The translations under genes and the position numbers were made by a program. DNA of 17,393 nt. Source: UBA6382 sp964596865 (lineage in GTDB: Bacteria; Bacteroidota; Bacteroidia; Bacteroidales; Bacteroidaceae). The DNA is taken from the NCBI GenBank assembly GCA_964596865.1, contig CAZQVW010000019.1, positions 1 through 17,393 of the forward strand. Reading direction: 5' to 3'. This document shows, in pieces, positions 6,657-14,432 of the stretch; position 1 is the stretch's first letter; each line of letters opens with the position of its first letter. Under the pieces are notes generated by a model that was given only the letters and a program-made list of their open reading frames with translations, ran no database searches and was not told where the DNA came from.

Positions 6657-6920
6657 ATGACTCAGATTTTAGTGAATTTGGATAATGGGGCGTCTCCACA
6701 AACCGTTAGGCGCGCCATAGCTTTGCTTAGGGGAGTGGCCTCCACTACTCTTATAGAGAATAGCACTGATGAAGAGAGCAAAAGCCGTGGCCAGCAACGT
6801 TATGTCAAAGAAACGCTCACACGCGCCCTAAATGAAGTGAAAGAAGCCAGACGTGCAGGAAAGGAATTAAAGTCTTTTGACGATTTTCTGACAGAACAAC
6901 AAGGTGAGTCATCTCTATGA
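6657..6920 (+). CDS. Type II antitoxin, partner of the RelE/YafQ-like toxin
   Basis: The 87-residue, acidic-ended protein starts MTQILVNLDNGASPQTVRRA and has a helical, charged second half (KETLTRALNEVKEARRAGKE, then DDFLTEQQ). Small proteins of this type occur in Bacteroidales next to RelE/YafQ-like toxins and are annotated as antitoxins. The N-terminal part presumably dimerises and binds DNA and the C-terminal part wraps the toxin. Its stop overlaps the toxin start (ATGA at 6917-6920), which indicates translational coupling with the antitoxin made first. Such antitoxins often repress their own promoter. The assignment rests on size, order, overlap and recalled family resemblance. Confidence 0.75.
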   Translation: MTQILVNLDNGASPQTVRRAIALLRGVASTTLIENSTDEESKSRGQQRYVKETLTRALNEVKEARRAGKELKSFDDFLTEQQGESSL

Positions 6921-7267
6921 AAGTTGCTTTCAAGGTCACGCCGGAATTTGAAAGGCAATTCAAGCGCCTTTCAAAAAAGTATCCATCACTTTGCGGTGAT
7001 ATTAATGAGCTCAGAAACTCGCTGACAAACAGTCCGCTTCAAGGCAAAGACTTGGGGCATCATGTCCGCAAAGTGCGTATGGCCATCGCGTCTAAAGGCA
7101 AAGGGAAAAGCGGCGGTTCACGAGTCCTTACATATAATATTGCCACTACAGAATTTGGCGATTTAGAAATCACCTTTCTTACCATTTATGATAAGGGCGA
7201 AATCTCCAACGTGTCTGATTCTTATATCCAGTGGCTCATCACAATGGTATCGTCTGCGCAGGAGTGA
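6917..7267 (+). CDS. Type II toxin, RelE/YafQ-like mRNA interferase
   Basis: The 116-residue basic protein starts KVAFKVTPEFERQFKRLSKKY, the beta-strand and helix opening typical of RelE/ParE-fold toxins. A basic segment follows (HHVRKVRMAIASKGKGKSGG), then SRVLTYNI, a beta-rich core and FLTIYDKGEISNVSD near the end. RelE-fold toxins of this kind mostly cut mRNA on the ribosome, while ParE members poison gyrase; the sequence alone does not settle which. No frameshift or truncation is seen, so it is probably active. It forms a two-gene operon with the overlapping antitoxin at 6657-6920. Confidence 0.8.
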   Translation: MKVAFKVTPEFERQFKRLSKKYPSLCGDINELRNSLTNSPLQGKDLGHHVRKVRMAIASKGKGKSGGSRVLTYNIATTEFGDLEITFLTIYDKGEISNVSDSYIQWLITMVSSAQE

Positions 7268-7510
7268 TATTATTGTAGTTTCGTTTTTGTCAAGTGCTCG
7301 ACAAGGTTGTGGCATGTATGATTGTGTATGTCTGATTGCACGTATCGAAAGGCTTTTTCAGTTGCCTCCCGCAATCTCTGTCCCCCATGCAATCAGCGAT
7401 TTATCGTCATGCTTTCCTGCGTAGTATGACTATATTTATCAGGGAAAATTTATTGCCGGCGCAAATGATAATTTCCGGTGCGCCTGCCTATTCAAAAAAT
7501 GCGTGATAAC

Positions 7511-7552
7511 GCAAATCATTAGTCTCGTAAGGCAAATCATTAGTCTCTTAGC
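7511..7552. repeat. Two copies of a 21-bp direct repeat
   Basis: GCAAATCATTAGTCTC starts at 7511 and again at 7532, an exact 21-bp period. The last few bases of the two units differ (GTAAG versus TTAGC). The block lies 23 bases before the next repeat block at 7575. Confidence 0.8.
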
Positions 7553-7574
7553 GCGAAAAATATGCGGCAAAAAA

Positions 7575-7669
7575 CTAACGTTCCCTTCGGTGCGCAGCAA
7601 CACTCCCTACGGTGCGCAGCAGCGTTCCCTTTGGAGTGTTGCAGCGCTCCCTTCGGTGCGTTAGCCTTA
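7575..7669. repeat. 22-bp tandem repeats nested in a 32-bp-arm inverted repeat
   Basis: Tandem units with core TCCCTTCGGTGCGCAGCA start at 7582, 7604, 7626 and 7648, a 22-bp period. The whole block is also an imperfect inverted repeat. The arm 7575-7606 mirrors 7633-7664, with CTAACG pairing to CGTTAG at the outside and GCAACACTCC pairing to GGAGTGTTGC at the inside. GCGCGAAAA flanks both sides (7551 and 7672). It could form a long hairpin or be a small palindromic element. No transposase is nearby. Confidence 0.7.
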
Positions 7670-7865
7670 GGGCGCGAAAATTCCTCCCCGTGTGCGGATA
7701 GTTGTGTTCCACAACGGGGAAAAATCAAATTACAGCGAAAGGAAAAACACCAGTGAAAGGAAAAACAATTATTGGTGCCCGATAAAATCAGAAAAGCGCA
7801 ATGTCTTGATTGAAGTAGAGGCGGGTTCTGCACGCTTAAATGTGCGCTTGGCTAATGATGTGGTT

Positions 7866-9023
7866 CTAATTGCCAAAGGAGAGGTGGAAAACGCGGCTCC
7901 ATTTGGCGGCGAGACTGTTATCCATGTTGTTGAGGTAGGTATCCAGCAGACAAACTTCGGGCGATTGGGGAATAATGTCGTAATCCGCAATCTCCTTAGG
8001 AATGAGCGCACTGTGGCCCTCCTCCAAAATGATTTCCTCCACATCATTGCCGGCGTGAGCGAGGGTGTTGCCGCCGGAAGTCTGAATGTTGCCGCTGTGA
8101 ACTTGCGCCGTATTGCTGCGCTCTTGAATGTTGTCATCATGCTCTGGATTGTTTCCGCCTCGCGGCCGCAATAGGCATTTCCCTTTCACGCATACGGTGA
8201 TAATAAACGAATCGTATTTCTTCAAGTCGCGATGAATGGGGGCTGTGAGTTGGAGCAGGCGCATATCAAAGTAGGGCGAGCGCACAATGGGCACGGCGCG
8301 GTTGATGTGATCCTGATAGAGTGTGCGATATTCCGGCAACACTTCGTAGTTGAGGGCCTCTGACGCCAATTCGGTGTGGAGCGGACGCAGTTTGCCGTCT
8401 AATCCGGGTCGGTCATAGTCAAAGATGCGGTAGGTGATGTCGCTGCTTTGCTGTATCTCCACCAATTTTATTCCGGCGCAGATGGCGTGTACCCTGCCCG
8501 CGGGGATAAAGAAGACATCGCCCGGCTTCACGTAATGGCGCGCCAGTACGTCCACGATAGTTCCGTCTTTCACGCGCTGGGCATACTCCTCTGGCGAGAT
8601 TTGTTTCTTAAACCCTGCCAGGATGGAGGCGCCGGGCTGCGCGTCAAGGATATACCACATCTCTGTCTTGCCGCGCGATTGATGGTACCTCTGCGCCATA
8701 TCGTCATCGGGGTGTACCTGTATGCTCAGGTCTTTGGCGGCGTCGATAAACTTCACCAAAAGCGGAATCTCCTTTCCGTAGTGAGCCACCACCTTGTCTC
8801 CCAAGATTCTGGCCCCGTATTGGCGGGTGATGGTGTTGAGGCCGATGCCCTTTAGCGGTCCATTGCTCACGATGCTCTCATGTTGGGCGATAGAGCTCAC
8901 TTCCCAACTCTCACCTATGGGCGTGCCATCGATGGGCAGGTGCTTCCACTGTTTCAAATATGTGCCGCCCCACACCACTTCCTTTAGATTCGGTTCAAAT
9001 AGCAGCGGATATAACTTTGTCAT
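7866..9023 (-). CDS. manA: Mannose-6-phosphate isomerase, class I, with a repeat insertion
   Basis: ManA interconverts fructose 6-phosphate and mannose 6-phosphate in the cytoplasm, using Zn2+. Metal ligands are visible as Gln102 and His104 (IQVHPDDD), Glu121 (GKTEMWYIL) and His179 (PAGRVHAI), and the late motif DITYRIFDYDR is present. At 385 residues it is about 60 longer than the short bacterial form. Much of the excess is residues 285-327, a Gly/Asn/His/Ser-rich insertion made of 7-residue repeats and encoded by a 21-bp array at 8045-8170. It falls between beta strands of the C-terminal cupin region, so activity may be kept. manC lies 94 bases upstream on the same strand with no promoter seen between, so they probably share a transcript. 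Phosphomannomutase, the middle step, is not in the window. Confidence 0.93.
   Translation of the reverse strand: MTKLYPLLFEPNLKEVVWGGTYLKQWKHLPIDGTPIGESWEVSSIAQHESIVSNGPLKGIGLNTITRQYGARILGDKVVAHYGKEIPLLVKFIDAAKDLSIQVHPDDDMAQRYHQSRGKTEMWYILDAQPGASILAGFKKQISPEEYAQRVKDGTIVDVLARHYVKPGDVFFIPAGRVHAICAGIKLVEIQQSSDITYRIFDYDRPGLDGKLRPLHTELASEALNYEVLPEYRTLYQDHINRAVPIVRSPYFDMRLLQLTAPIHRDLKKYDSFIITVCVKGKCLLRPRGGNNPEHDDNIQERSNTAQVHSGNIQTSGGNTLAHAGNDVEEIILEEGHSALIPKEIADYDIIPQSPEVCLLDTYLNNMDNSLAAKWSRVFHLSFGN
8045..8170 (-). repeat. Degenerate 21-bp array inside manA
   Basis: Six 21-bp units start at 8045, 8066, 8087, 8108, 8129 and 8150 (plus-strand core TGTTGCCGC...CTTGAA). On the minus strand they encode heptapeptides of the form G-N-x-Q/L-x-H/R-x, for example GNIQTSG and GNTLAHA. 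Conserved Asn, Gln and His recur exactly every seven residues. The protein family normally lacks this segment. Confidence 0.85.
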
Positions 9024-9040
9024 CTCGATAATCCCTTTTT

Positions 9041-9065
9041 ATTCCGCAGACATTACTTGCGGAAT
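9041..9065. other. Hairpin in the manC-manA spacer
   Basis: ATTCCGCA (9041-9048) pairs perfectly with TGCGGAAT (9058-9065) around a 9-base loop, 18 bases before the manA ATG on the minus strand. In that direction the stem is followed by A residues, not U, so it is not a terminator. It could affect processing or manA translation. Confidence 0.5.
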
Positions 9066-9117
9066 GCGTTCTTATTCTTGTTTCTTGTATGTTTGATTTC
9101 TTCATTACCAATATTTC

Positions 9118-10197
9118 CTATGAAATCTCGTCGCCGAATTTCATCTTGGCGTCGTTGAGTATGCGCCTCACCAAGGAGGGGTCTCCTTTGCGGCAGATAA
9201 GAAGGACGTCCTTGTTTTCCACCACCATATAATCCTCCATGTCCTGCAGGATTACCACCTTGTTGCCCGCCACGTCCACGATATTGTTCTTGCAGGAATA
9301 GAACAGGCGCCGGTTCTCATCGCACACATTGCCGTCCGCGTCTTTTTGGTGGAGGTCGTAGTAGTTGCGCCACGACCCCACGTCGGCCCATCCGAACGTG
9401 CTGGGAGCAATAAAGACCTCGGCGTGGTGCTCTAAAATCAGCGTGTCCACCGATTGCATCCTGATGCGGGGATAGCGCTCATTCACAAGGCGGTCGGTAT
9501 CATCGATGTCAATTACCGATGTTACCAGCCTTGCGGCACTGGCGATGTCGGGGTATTCCTTACTCATGATGCGCAGCATTGTCTGGGAGTTCCACAGAAA
9601 GATACCTGTGTTCCAATAAAATTCGCCGCTCTCCATAAAGACTTTGGCGAAATCATAGTTGGGCTTCTCGGTGTAGCTCTTTAGGCGCAGGAAATCGCCA
9701 TCGCTCTGCACATCGGCCTGCAGGTAGCCGTAGGATGTGGCCGGGCGTGTGGGCTTGATGCCAATGGCGAGGATTTTGTCGGTGCCGTCGATGAATTTCA
9801 GGCCCTTTGTTATTTGTTGCTCAAACCCTTGCGTATCAAAGATGAGCTGGTCGGCGGGAGCGGAGATTACGTTGGCCTCCGGCGTCTGCTTGAGGATGTG
9901 CATCAAGGCCAGCGCCGTGGCTGGCGCGGTGGAGATTTGCAGAGGTTCCTTCACAATATGGGCGTCATCCACATTGGGCAACTGCTCTTTCACCATCGGC
10001 ACATAGTCTCTGTAGGTGGAGATGTATATGTTCTCCTTAGGCACAAAGTGGGCGAAGCGGTCGTAGGTAAGTTGGAGCATTGTGCGCCCAATATCAAAGA
10101 GATCCAGAAATTGCTTGGGCTTGGAGGTGCGGCTTAAGGGCCAGAGCCTGGTGCCGATGCCTCCCGCCAGGATTATGCAGAAGTTTTTTTCGTTCAT
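9118..10197 (-). CDS. manC: Mannose-1-phosphate guanylyltransferase
   Basis: The enzyme makes GDP-mannose from mannose 1-phosphate and GTP. The nucleotidyltransferase signature GGIGTRLWPLSRTSKPKQF is at residues 12-30, followed by SAPADQ (113-117), SYTEKPNYDFA, YWNTGIFLWNS and FGWADVGSWRN. At 359 residues it is the short form, with only the transferase domain and no fused isomerase; that activity is supplied by the neighbouring manA. GDP-mannose feeds GDP-fucose and mannose-containing surface glycans, which fits the flippase further right. A -7 box lies upstream at 10244-10251. A terminator and about 240 bases separate it from the dockerin gene, so it starts its own transcript. Confidence 0.95.
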   Translation of the reverse strand: MNEKNFCIILAGGIGTRLWPLSRTSKPKQFLDLFDIGRTMLQLTYDRFAHFVPKENIYISTYRDYVPMVKEQLPNVDDAHIVKEPLQISTAPATALALMHILKQTPEANVISAPADQLIFDTQGFEQQITKGLKFIDGTDKILAIGIKPTRPATSYGYLQADVQSDGDFLRLKSYTEKPNYDFAKVFMESGEFYWNTGIFLWNSQTMLRIMSKEYPDIASAARLVTSVIDIDDTDRLVNERYPRIRMQSVDTLILEHHAEVFIAPSTFGWADVGSWRNYYDLHQKDADGNVCDENRRLFYSCKNNIVDVAGNKVVILQDMEDYMVVENKDVLLICRKGDPSLVRRILNDAKMKFGDEIS

Positions 10198-10425
10198 AAG
10201 AAGTAAAAAGATAAGTGGTGGGGTGTCGCCACCGTTTCGGACGCAAACTTAGCAATAATTCCCCACACGAATGGCGTTTTGTATCTAAAAATGCAGTATC
10301 TTCAATTCGCGTGGTGCGCTCGTTGCATAAATTCGCGGCGTTTGCCGCAGTGCAAGGATTCTAAATCTCTTTTGTCGCCACGCCGTAGCGTAGCGTCGTT
10401 GTCGCCTTACTACACCGCCGCGTAA
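10198..10425. other. Non-coding spacer upstream of manC
   Basis: There is no credible gene here. Besides the manC promoter it holds a nested hairpin: TTGCA (10323-10327) with TGCAA (10351-10355), enclosing GCGGC (10335-10339) with GCCGC (10344-10348). A GC-rich, CGTAGCGTAGCGTCG-type stretch lies near 10384-10398. The remaining 75 bases up to 10500 contain the dockerin gene's terminator. Confidence 0.55.
10244..10251 (-). promoter_or_regulatory. Putative -7 box of manC
   Basis: The minus strand reads TAAGTTTG, an exact TAnnTTTG match, 47 bases upstream of the manC ATG. No clear TTTG is found at the -33 distance. Confidence 0.5.
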
Positions 10426-10458
10426 TAAAAAAGCCCCGCAGCACAAGGCCACGGGGCT
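10426..10458 (-). terminator. Intrinsic terminator of the dockerin protein gene
   Basis: On the minus strand AGCCCCG (10458-10452) pairs with CGGGGCT (10438-10432) around a 13-base loop, followed directly by TTTTTTA (10431-10425). It begins 42 bases after the stop codon. This is the most typical Rho-independent terminator in the window. Confidence 0.9.
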
Positions 10459-10500
10459 CACAAACATATGAATGAAGCGATTACTTCCTTAATAGGGGTG

Positions 10501-13500
10501 TTACTTGCTCAACTGCTGGAGGAGCTTCTGCATAAACTTCTTGGAAGCTGCGCCGGCGTTGGCAATCTTGGTGTAGATGTGGGCGATGTCGCTGGAATCC
10601 ACTACGCCGTCCTGGTTTGCGTCCACGTTATCCAATTCAAGGCCGCTGTCTGCGCCGGAGAGGATGAAGTTGTAAGCGGCAGAGATGTCGGCGGAATTGA
10701 TAATGCCATCGGAATTGGCATCGCCTGCCTTACGCATGGACTTCAGACCGGAGATGGTGAGTGTGAGAGCGGTCTCTACACCGTCTACCTCGGCGCTGTA
10801 GGCCGTGGGGTCGATAACGCCGGTGAAGGCAGAGAATGTGGAGCCCTTTTCGCCTACAGCGTAGAACTTCTTGTTGCTGGAAATGGCAGTACCGGCGGCA
10901 CAGTCTGTTGAGTGCAGGCTACCTACGATACCATTGGCTACGAAGGTATGAGTGTGGTCTACCATGTCGGTGGGGAAGGGGATAAGAAGGTCGTAATCCT
11001 CTACCGGTGCCTGTGCTGCAGTGTCGCCCAGAATGATGATGCAGGGCTCGCCTGCTGCGAAGGTGCTCTTCTTGTACAGCTCTACGCTGGTAATCAGCTC
11101 GCCTTCGTCATCGGTGGTCTGGGAAATCTTCTTTACTGCGTAGGTCTCTACGCCTTCGTTAAAGAGGTCTAAATTGCTAACGTTATAAGGCAAGGCCAGC
11201 ACATCGATGACGTTCATCTTGAAATCGGAAATGCTTATTGCCTCCTGCTGCTCGGGATCAATCTCCTGGAATGTCCATCCGGAAGCCGAAGTAACTGCCT
11301 CGTGGCACACGATGTCATTCTTTGCGCCCTTGGGCCAGATAGAGCAGCTCTTCTTGTTGGCAGCATTGCGCGGATAGAGGACAAATCTTGCATTGCCGCT
11401 ATAAGCAATATCATAGGCCACGGGCTTTTGGGACACGGTGAGGTTCTTGTCGGCCTCTGCATATTCGCCCAGATAATAACCCGTGTACATATTTTGTATA
11501 GCGTAGTAATCCGTGTTCTCCACCTTGACAACGCGCCACATAGCCTTGGGGTTATTGTCGGCATTCAGGGTGTTGCTGGAATTGTCGTAGTAGCCCCATT
11601 TCACGATGGAGGTGCTTTCGTTCTTGTCGTTGAGATAGATTGCGTTGCCGCCGCACTTGGCGTCATCGGCACCGGCTTCGCCTACGCGCTCTGTGTCGAG
11701 GTTGGTGATGAAATACCATTTTCCTTCCTCAACGGTTTTTAATCCGGCCCAGAAAGCGGCATTAGCTGCGCTCACCTTGCTGGTAGCGGTACGCACGGCC
11801 TCAACAGACATCGGGCTCTGGAATGCAGTGGCTCTGGCCTCGTCGATAGCCATCTGGAGAGAGTCAATCAGCGACTGGCTGCGCACCTCACCCATGCCCT
11901 CGCCTACGATGGCCTCGGCAATCAGGGTCTGGCACTCCTTAATAAGGTTTGCCAACTCGGTGGTGTCTGCATAAATCTCCCTTACAGCGGCAATGGCTGC
12001 AGTCAGTGTGTCGATCTTGCCCTGTGTAGCTACACCGGCATTTGCGGCCTCGCGCATAGCGGGCAGAAGGCTGTTAAGATAATCGGCCTTTGCGGACATG
12101 CCGGCGGTAGTGTGGTATTGAGAGCTGGCCTCGTCCACAGTAGCCTTATAGAGCTGGAGCTCGGAAACGGTGAAGTAGCTGCCGCCAGTGGCATTGTCGA
12201 TCATCTTGGTGCGGATATAGGAATATTCGCTGCCAAGGTCTACGGAGACGCGCGCCGGCACGGGGAGGGCGCCCATCTTTACGGTAGCAAGCTCTGTCCA
12301 TGTGCTATCCGATGCCAAATCGTTGTTGCCGTAGAACGTAACCGTGTTGGGACGCTCGTTATTGCCCCAACCGTGCTGGTTAGGATACTTGTCGGCGCTG
12401 TATGCGCAGCGGGTATTGTATTCAAAAGTGATGATTTGCTGCGGAGTTTTCGAGATGTCGAACGTAATATTGCCCGAACCCTGCATATAGGAGGTATCGG
12501 CTTTGTCGATAAGGAATTTGTAGTCGTCGGAATAGTCCACTCCCTGATTTCTTACCGTGGAGAATTGGATCTGGTTGCCTTCGGCAATTTCGCCGGTGCC
12601 GTTAGCCTCGGTCAAGAGCGGATTTTCGGTGTCGGTGGAGTAGCAGAACAAGTTTGTGTAGAGGTCTGCGCCCTCGGAAATGAGGCCTTTCAGCGTCATG
12701 TTGAGAGCTGCCTGTGCTTTATCCTGAGCAAAGTTCTCTAATTTGCTTTCGTCTGTGATTTTACGCAGATACCAGAGGTTGAAGTTGGTGGCGGTGGTGC
12801 CTTCGTCCGTCCATTGTCCCCAGCTTGTGAGGGCGCCTTCTTTGTTAGAGGCAGAACCGGTGGTGGGAGTATAGGAAGTGGAATGCTGTTTCTTACTTCC
12901 CCAGAACCATTTGCCGGGTACGCGCAGACGGAGGTTCTGTACTTCCTCTTTATCCACAGTAACGGGCGGTGTGGAGGCGTACCAGTTAGAGGGCTGGCCC
13001 ACATAAGTCTCGCTAATGTAGTGTTGTACCCACCATTCATCGTCGCCTTCGCCTTTGGTGAGGTGGAAAACAAATTCTCCGTTGTCCTCATCAAAGTTTT
13101 TGTAGAAAAGTTGCATTTTCGAGGTGTTGGCGTAGGCTGCTTTCTCAACGCCAAAGTTGTTTAGGTAGTCATCGAAAGCACTTACCATGTAGTAGTAGCC
13201 TTCTGTGATAGGAATATAGGCTTCCACCACTGCGGCGTGAGCGCTCTTGAGGTTGGCAATCATCTGGCGCAGCTGGTCATCGCTTGTGTCGCCCACCACT
13301 GCTGCCAGAGCAGCCGCAAGCGTAGCGTTATAAGCCTCTGCCACGTCCTCCTGATAGTAGCCGGGATTTGTGCCAGGAGTATATTCGCCCTCTGTAGCGT
13401 ATTCATCTATCAGAGCTTGGAGGTCGCCTTTCAGGTCGAGGATGAAATTCACGCTGTAAGCGTTCCATTGGTTGGCGTCTGTGTACTGCCAGAACCAAAT

Positions 13501-14115
13501 ATTATCGGCGTTTGCCCATGTGCCCAAATAAGCCCATGTGGCTACCTTCTCGTCTGTGTCATCGTTATCGTAAGTGTACGAGTGAGCAAAGGCAACGGAC
13601 TTGTCGTTGGTCAATTTTCCATCGCCAGGAATGCGCCAGTTGGAAATTTCCTTGGTAGTGTCAGTGCTTTCCGGACGGAAAACGCCGGCTTGATACTGAT
13701 CCCACGCGTAGGTGTTGGACCATGGGATGTTTTCTCCGCAACTAATCACCTGCAGATTAGCGGCATCAGCGGTGTCGGAGGAATAAGTGATTGTCTGCCA
13801 ACTACCGTTAAAGGTGAGATAACCATTTGCCACCACCTGCTTGAGGTAGATAGTGGGAGCACCGGTGCGGAAGTCGATAGGACCGTTTTCCACTGTGTAG
13901 ATGTTCTCGTCTGCTACGCTTCCTGCGGGGCTCAACTTGGAGCCATTGAGATAGCGTCCCAGAAGCGCGTTATTACAGCGGTATTCCAGCACGATGGTGT
14001 CGCCAGCCTTGAGGTCGCTGGCGCTCTTCTGGTCGCCAAGTTCCCAGCGTGCGCTGACTTGGCTCCCCAACGCTCCAATAATCATGAGGAGCGTCAAAAG
14101 TAGAACTTTTTTCAT
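10501..14115 (-). CDS. Large secreted modular protein with C-terminal dockerin
   Basis: The 1204-residue product starts at the ATG at 14115 with a clear signal peptide (MKKVLLLTLLMIIGALGSQVSA); an in-frame extension to 14358 is rejected because it would run through the promoter and add no signal. Approximate layout: a beta-rich region to 220; a helical, FIVAR-like segment (228-300); a second beta-rich segment; a possible F5/8 type C-like carbohydrate-binding region (527-655, SDSTWTELATVK and FTVSELQLYKA); a helical stretch (670-792); a region resembling ricin/MIR-type beta-trefoils (793-958); and a type I dockerin at about 1130-1185. The dockerin shows two calcium loops, GDANSDGIINSADIS and VDANQDGVVDSSDIA. 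Dockerins bind cohesins, but in Bacteroidales they are common without a known cellulosome. No catalytic domain is recognised; glycan or mucin binding is the best guess. Confidence 0.8.
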   Translation of the reverse strand: MKKVLLLTLLMIIGALGSQVSARWELGDQKSASDLKAGDTIVLEYRCNNALLGRYLNGSKLSPAGSVADENIYTVENGPIDFRTGAPTIYLKQVVANGYLTFNGSWQTITYSSDTADAANLQVISCGENIPWSNTYAWDQYQAGVFRPESTDTTKEISNWRIPGDGKLTNDKSVAFAHSYTYDNDDTDEKVATWAYLGTWANADNIWFWQYTDANQWNAYSVNFILDLKGDLQALIDEYATEGEYTPGTNPGYYQEDVAEAYNATLAAALAAVVGDTSDDQLRQMIANLKSAHAAVVEAYIPITEGYYYMVSAFDDYLNNFGVEKAAYANTSKMQLFYKNFDEDNGEFVFHLTKGEGDDEWWVQHYISETYVGQPSNWYASTPPVTVDKEEVQNLRLRVPGKWFWGSKKQHSTSYTPTTGSASNKEGALTSWGQWTDEGTTATNFNLWYLRKITDESKLENFAQDKAQAALNMTLKGLISEGADLYTNLFCYSTDTENPLLTEANGTGEIAEGNQIQFSTVRNQGVDYSDDYKFLIDKADTSYMQGSGNITFDISKTPQQIITFEYNTRCAYSADKYPNQHGWGNNERPNTVTFYGNNDLASDSTWTELATVKMGALPVPARVSVDLGSEYSYIRTKMIDNATGGSYFTVSELQLYKATVDEASSQYHTTAGMSAKADYLNSLLPAMREAANAGVATQGKIDTLTAAIAAVREIYADTTELANLIKECQTLIAEAIVGEGMGEVRSQSLIDSLQMAIDEARATAFQSPMSVEAVRTATSKVSAANAAFWAGLKTVEEGKWYFITNLDTERVGEAGADDAKCGGNAIYLNDKNESTSIVKWGYYDNSSNTLNADNNPKAMWRVVKVENTDYYAIQNMYTGYYLGEYAEADKNLTVSQKPVAYDIAYSGNARFVLYPRNAANKKSCSIWPKGAKNDIVCHEAVTSASGWTFQEIDPEQQEAISISDFKMNVIDVLALPYNVSNLDLFNEGVETYAVKKISQTTDDEGELITSVELYKKSTFAAGEPCIIILGDTAAQAPVEDYDLLIPFPTDMVDHTHTFVANGIVGSLHSTDCAAGTAISSNKKFYAVGEKGSTFSAFTGVIDPTAYSAEVDGVETALTLTISGLKSMRKAGDANSDGIINSADISAAYNFILSGADSGLELDNVDANQDGVVDSSDIAHIYTKIANAGAASKKFMQKLLQQLSK

Positions 14116-14432
14116 AAATTTAATTTGAGGTTTAAGTAAAAAATATTCTTGTTTGAGTGCCCGCGCGAGCGGGAAATCGGTGCTTCTGACCGTGATAAAA
14201 CGGTTTTTGCGCCGCAAAGATAACAAATAGTGCGCAATGTAGCACAAAATAATCCTGTTTTTAGCGCAAAATTTCGTCCTAACACCGCATAATTTTGCAG
14301 TTAGGCGAATTTTCCGCATGAAAAGCCTCGCTTTTCGGGGGCTGATAGCGAAAATCACAAGAATAAGGGGACTTAAATTCGCTTTTCGGGTGTTCTTTGG
14401 CGCAAAAGCTGTTCTGCGTTGCGCAGGCGAAC
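14116..14432. other. Non-coding region upstream of the dockerin protein gene
   Basis: It contains the dockerin gene's promoter (14215-14248). In the leader lie a short hairpin CCCGC (14160-14164) with GCGGG (14169-14173) and a second one ACCGT (14189-14193) with ACGGT (14200-14204) near the predicted transcript 5' end. Beyond the promoter up to the repeat array at 14433 I see no gene. An open frame from 14318 on the plus strand is mostly the repeat array itself. Confidence 0.55.
14215..14248 (-). promoter_or_regulatory. Putative promoter of the dockerin protein gene
   Basis: On the minus strand TATCTTTG (14215-14222) matches TAnnTTTG, with a TTTG at 14245-14248 placed 22 bases upstream, slightly longer than typical. 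The predicted leader is about 95 nt. Confidence 0.6.

Larger units (their letters stand above)
7268..7865. other. Non-coding region between the toxin gene and manA
   Basis: I see no convincing gene. Open frames on both strands here are short and are built from repeats. Contents include a weak stem (TTGTC 7287-7291 with GACAA 7300-7304), a two-copy 21-bp repeat (7511-7552), a nested inverted-repeat block (7575-7669) and a short palindrome GTTGTGTTCCACAAC at 7703-7717. There is no clear intrinsic terminator for either converging gene. Confidence 0.6.

Noticed and set aside
7540..7833. Small cysteine- and alanine-rich protein frames on both strands
   Set aside because: They are translations of the 22-bp repeat block and have no start signals or family resemblance.
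14116..14358. 81-residue upstream extension of the dockerin protein
   Set aside because: The signal peptide starts at the ATG at 14115 and the extension would include the promoter.
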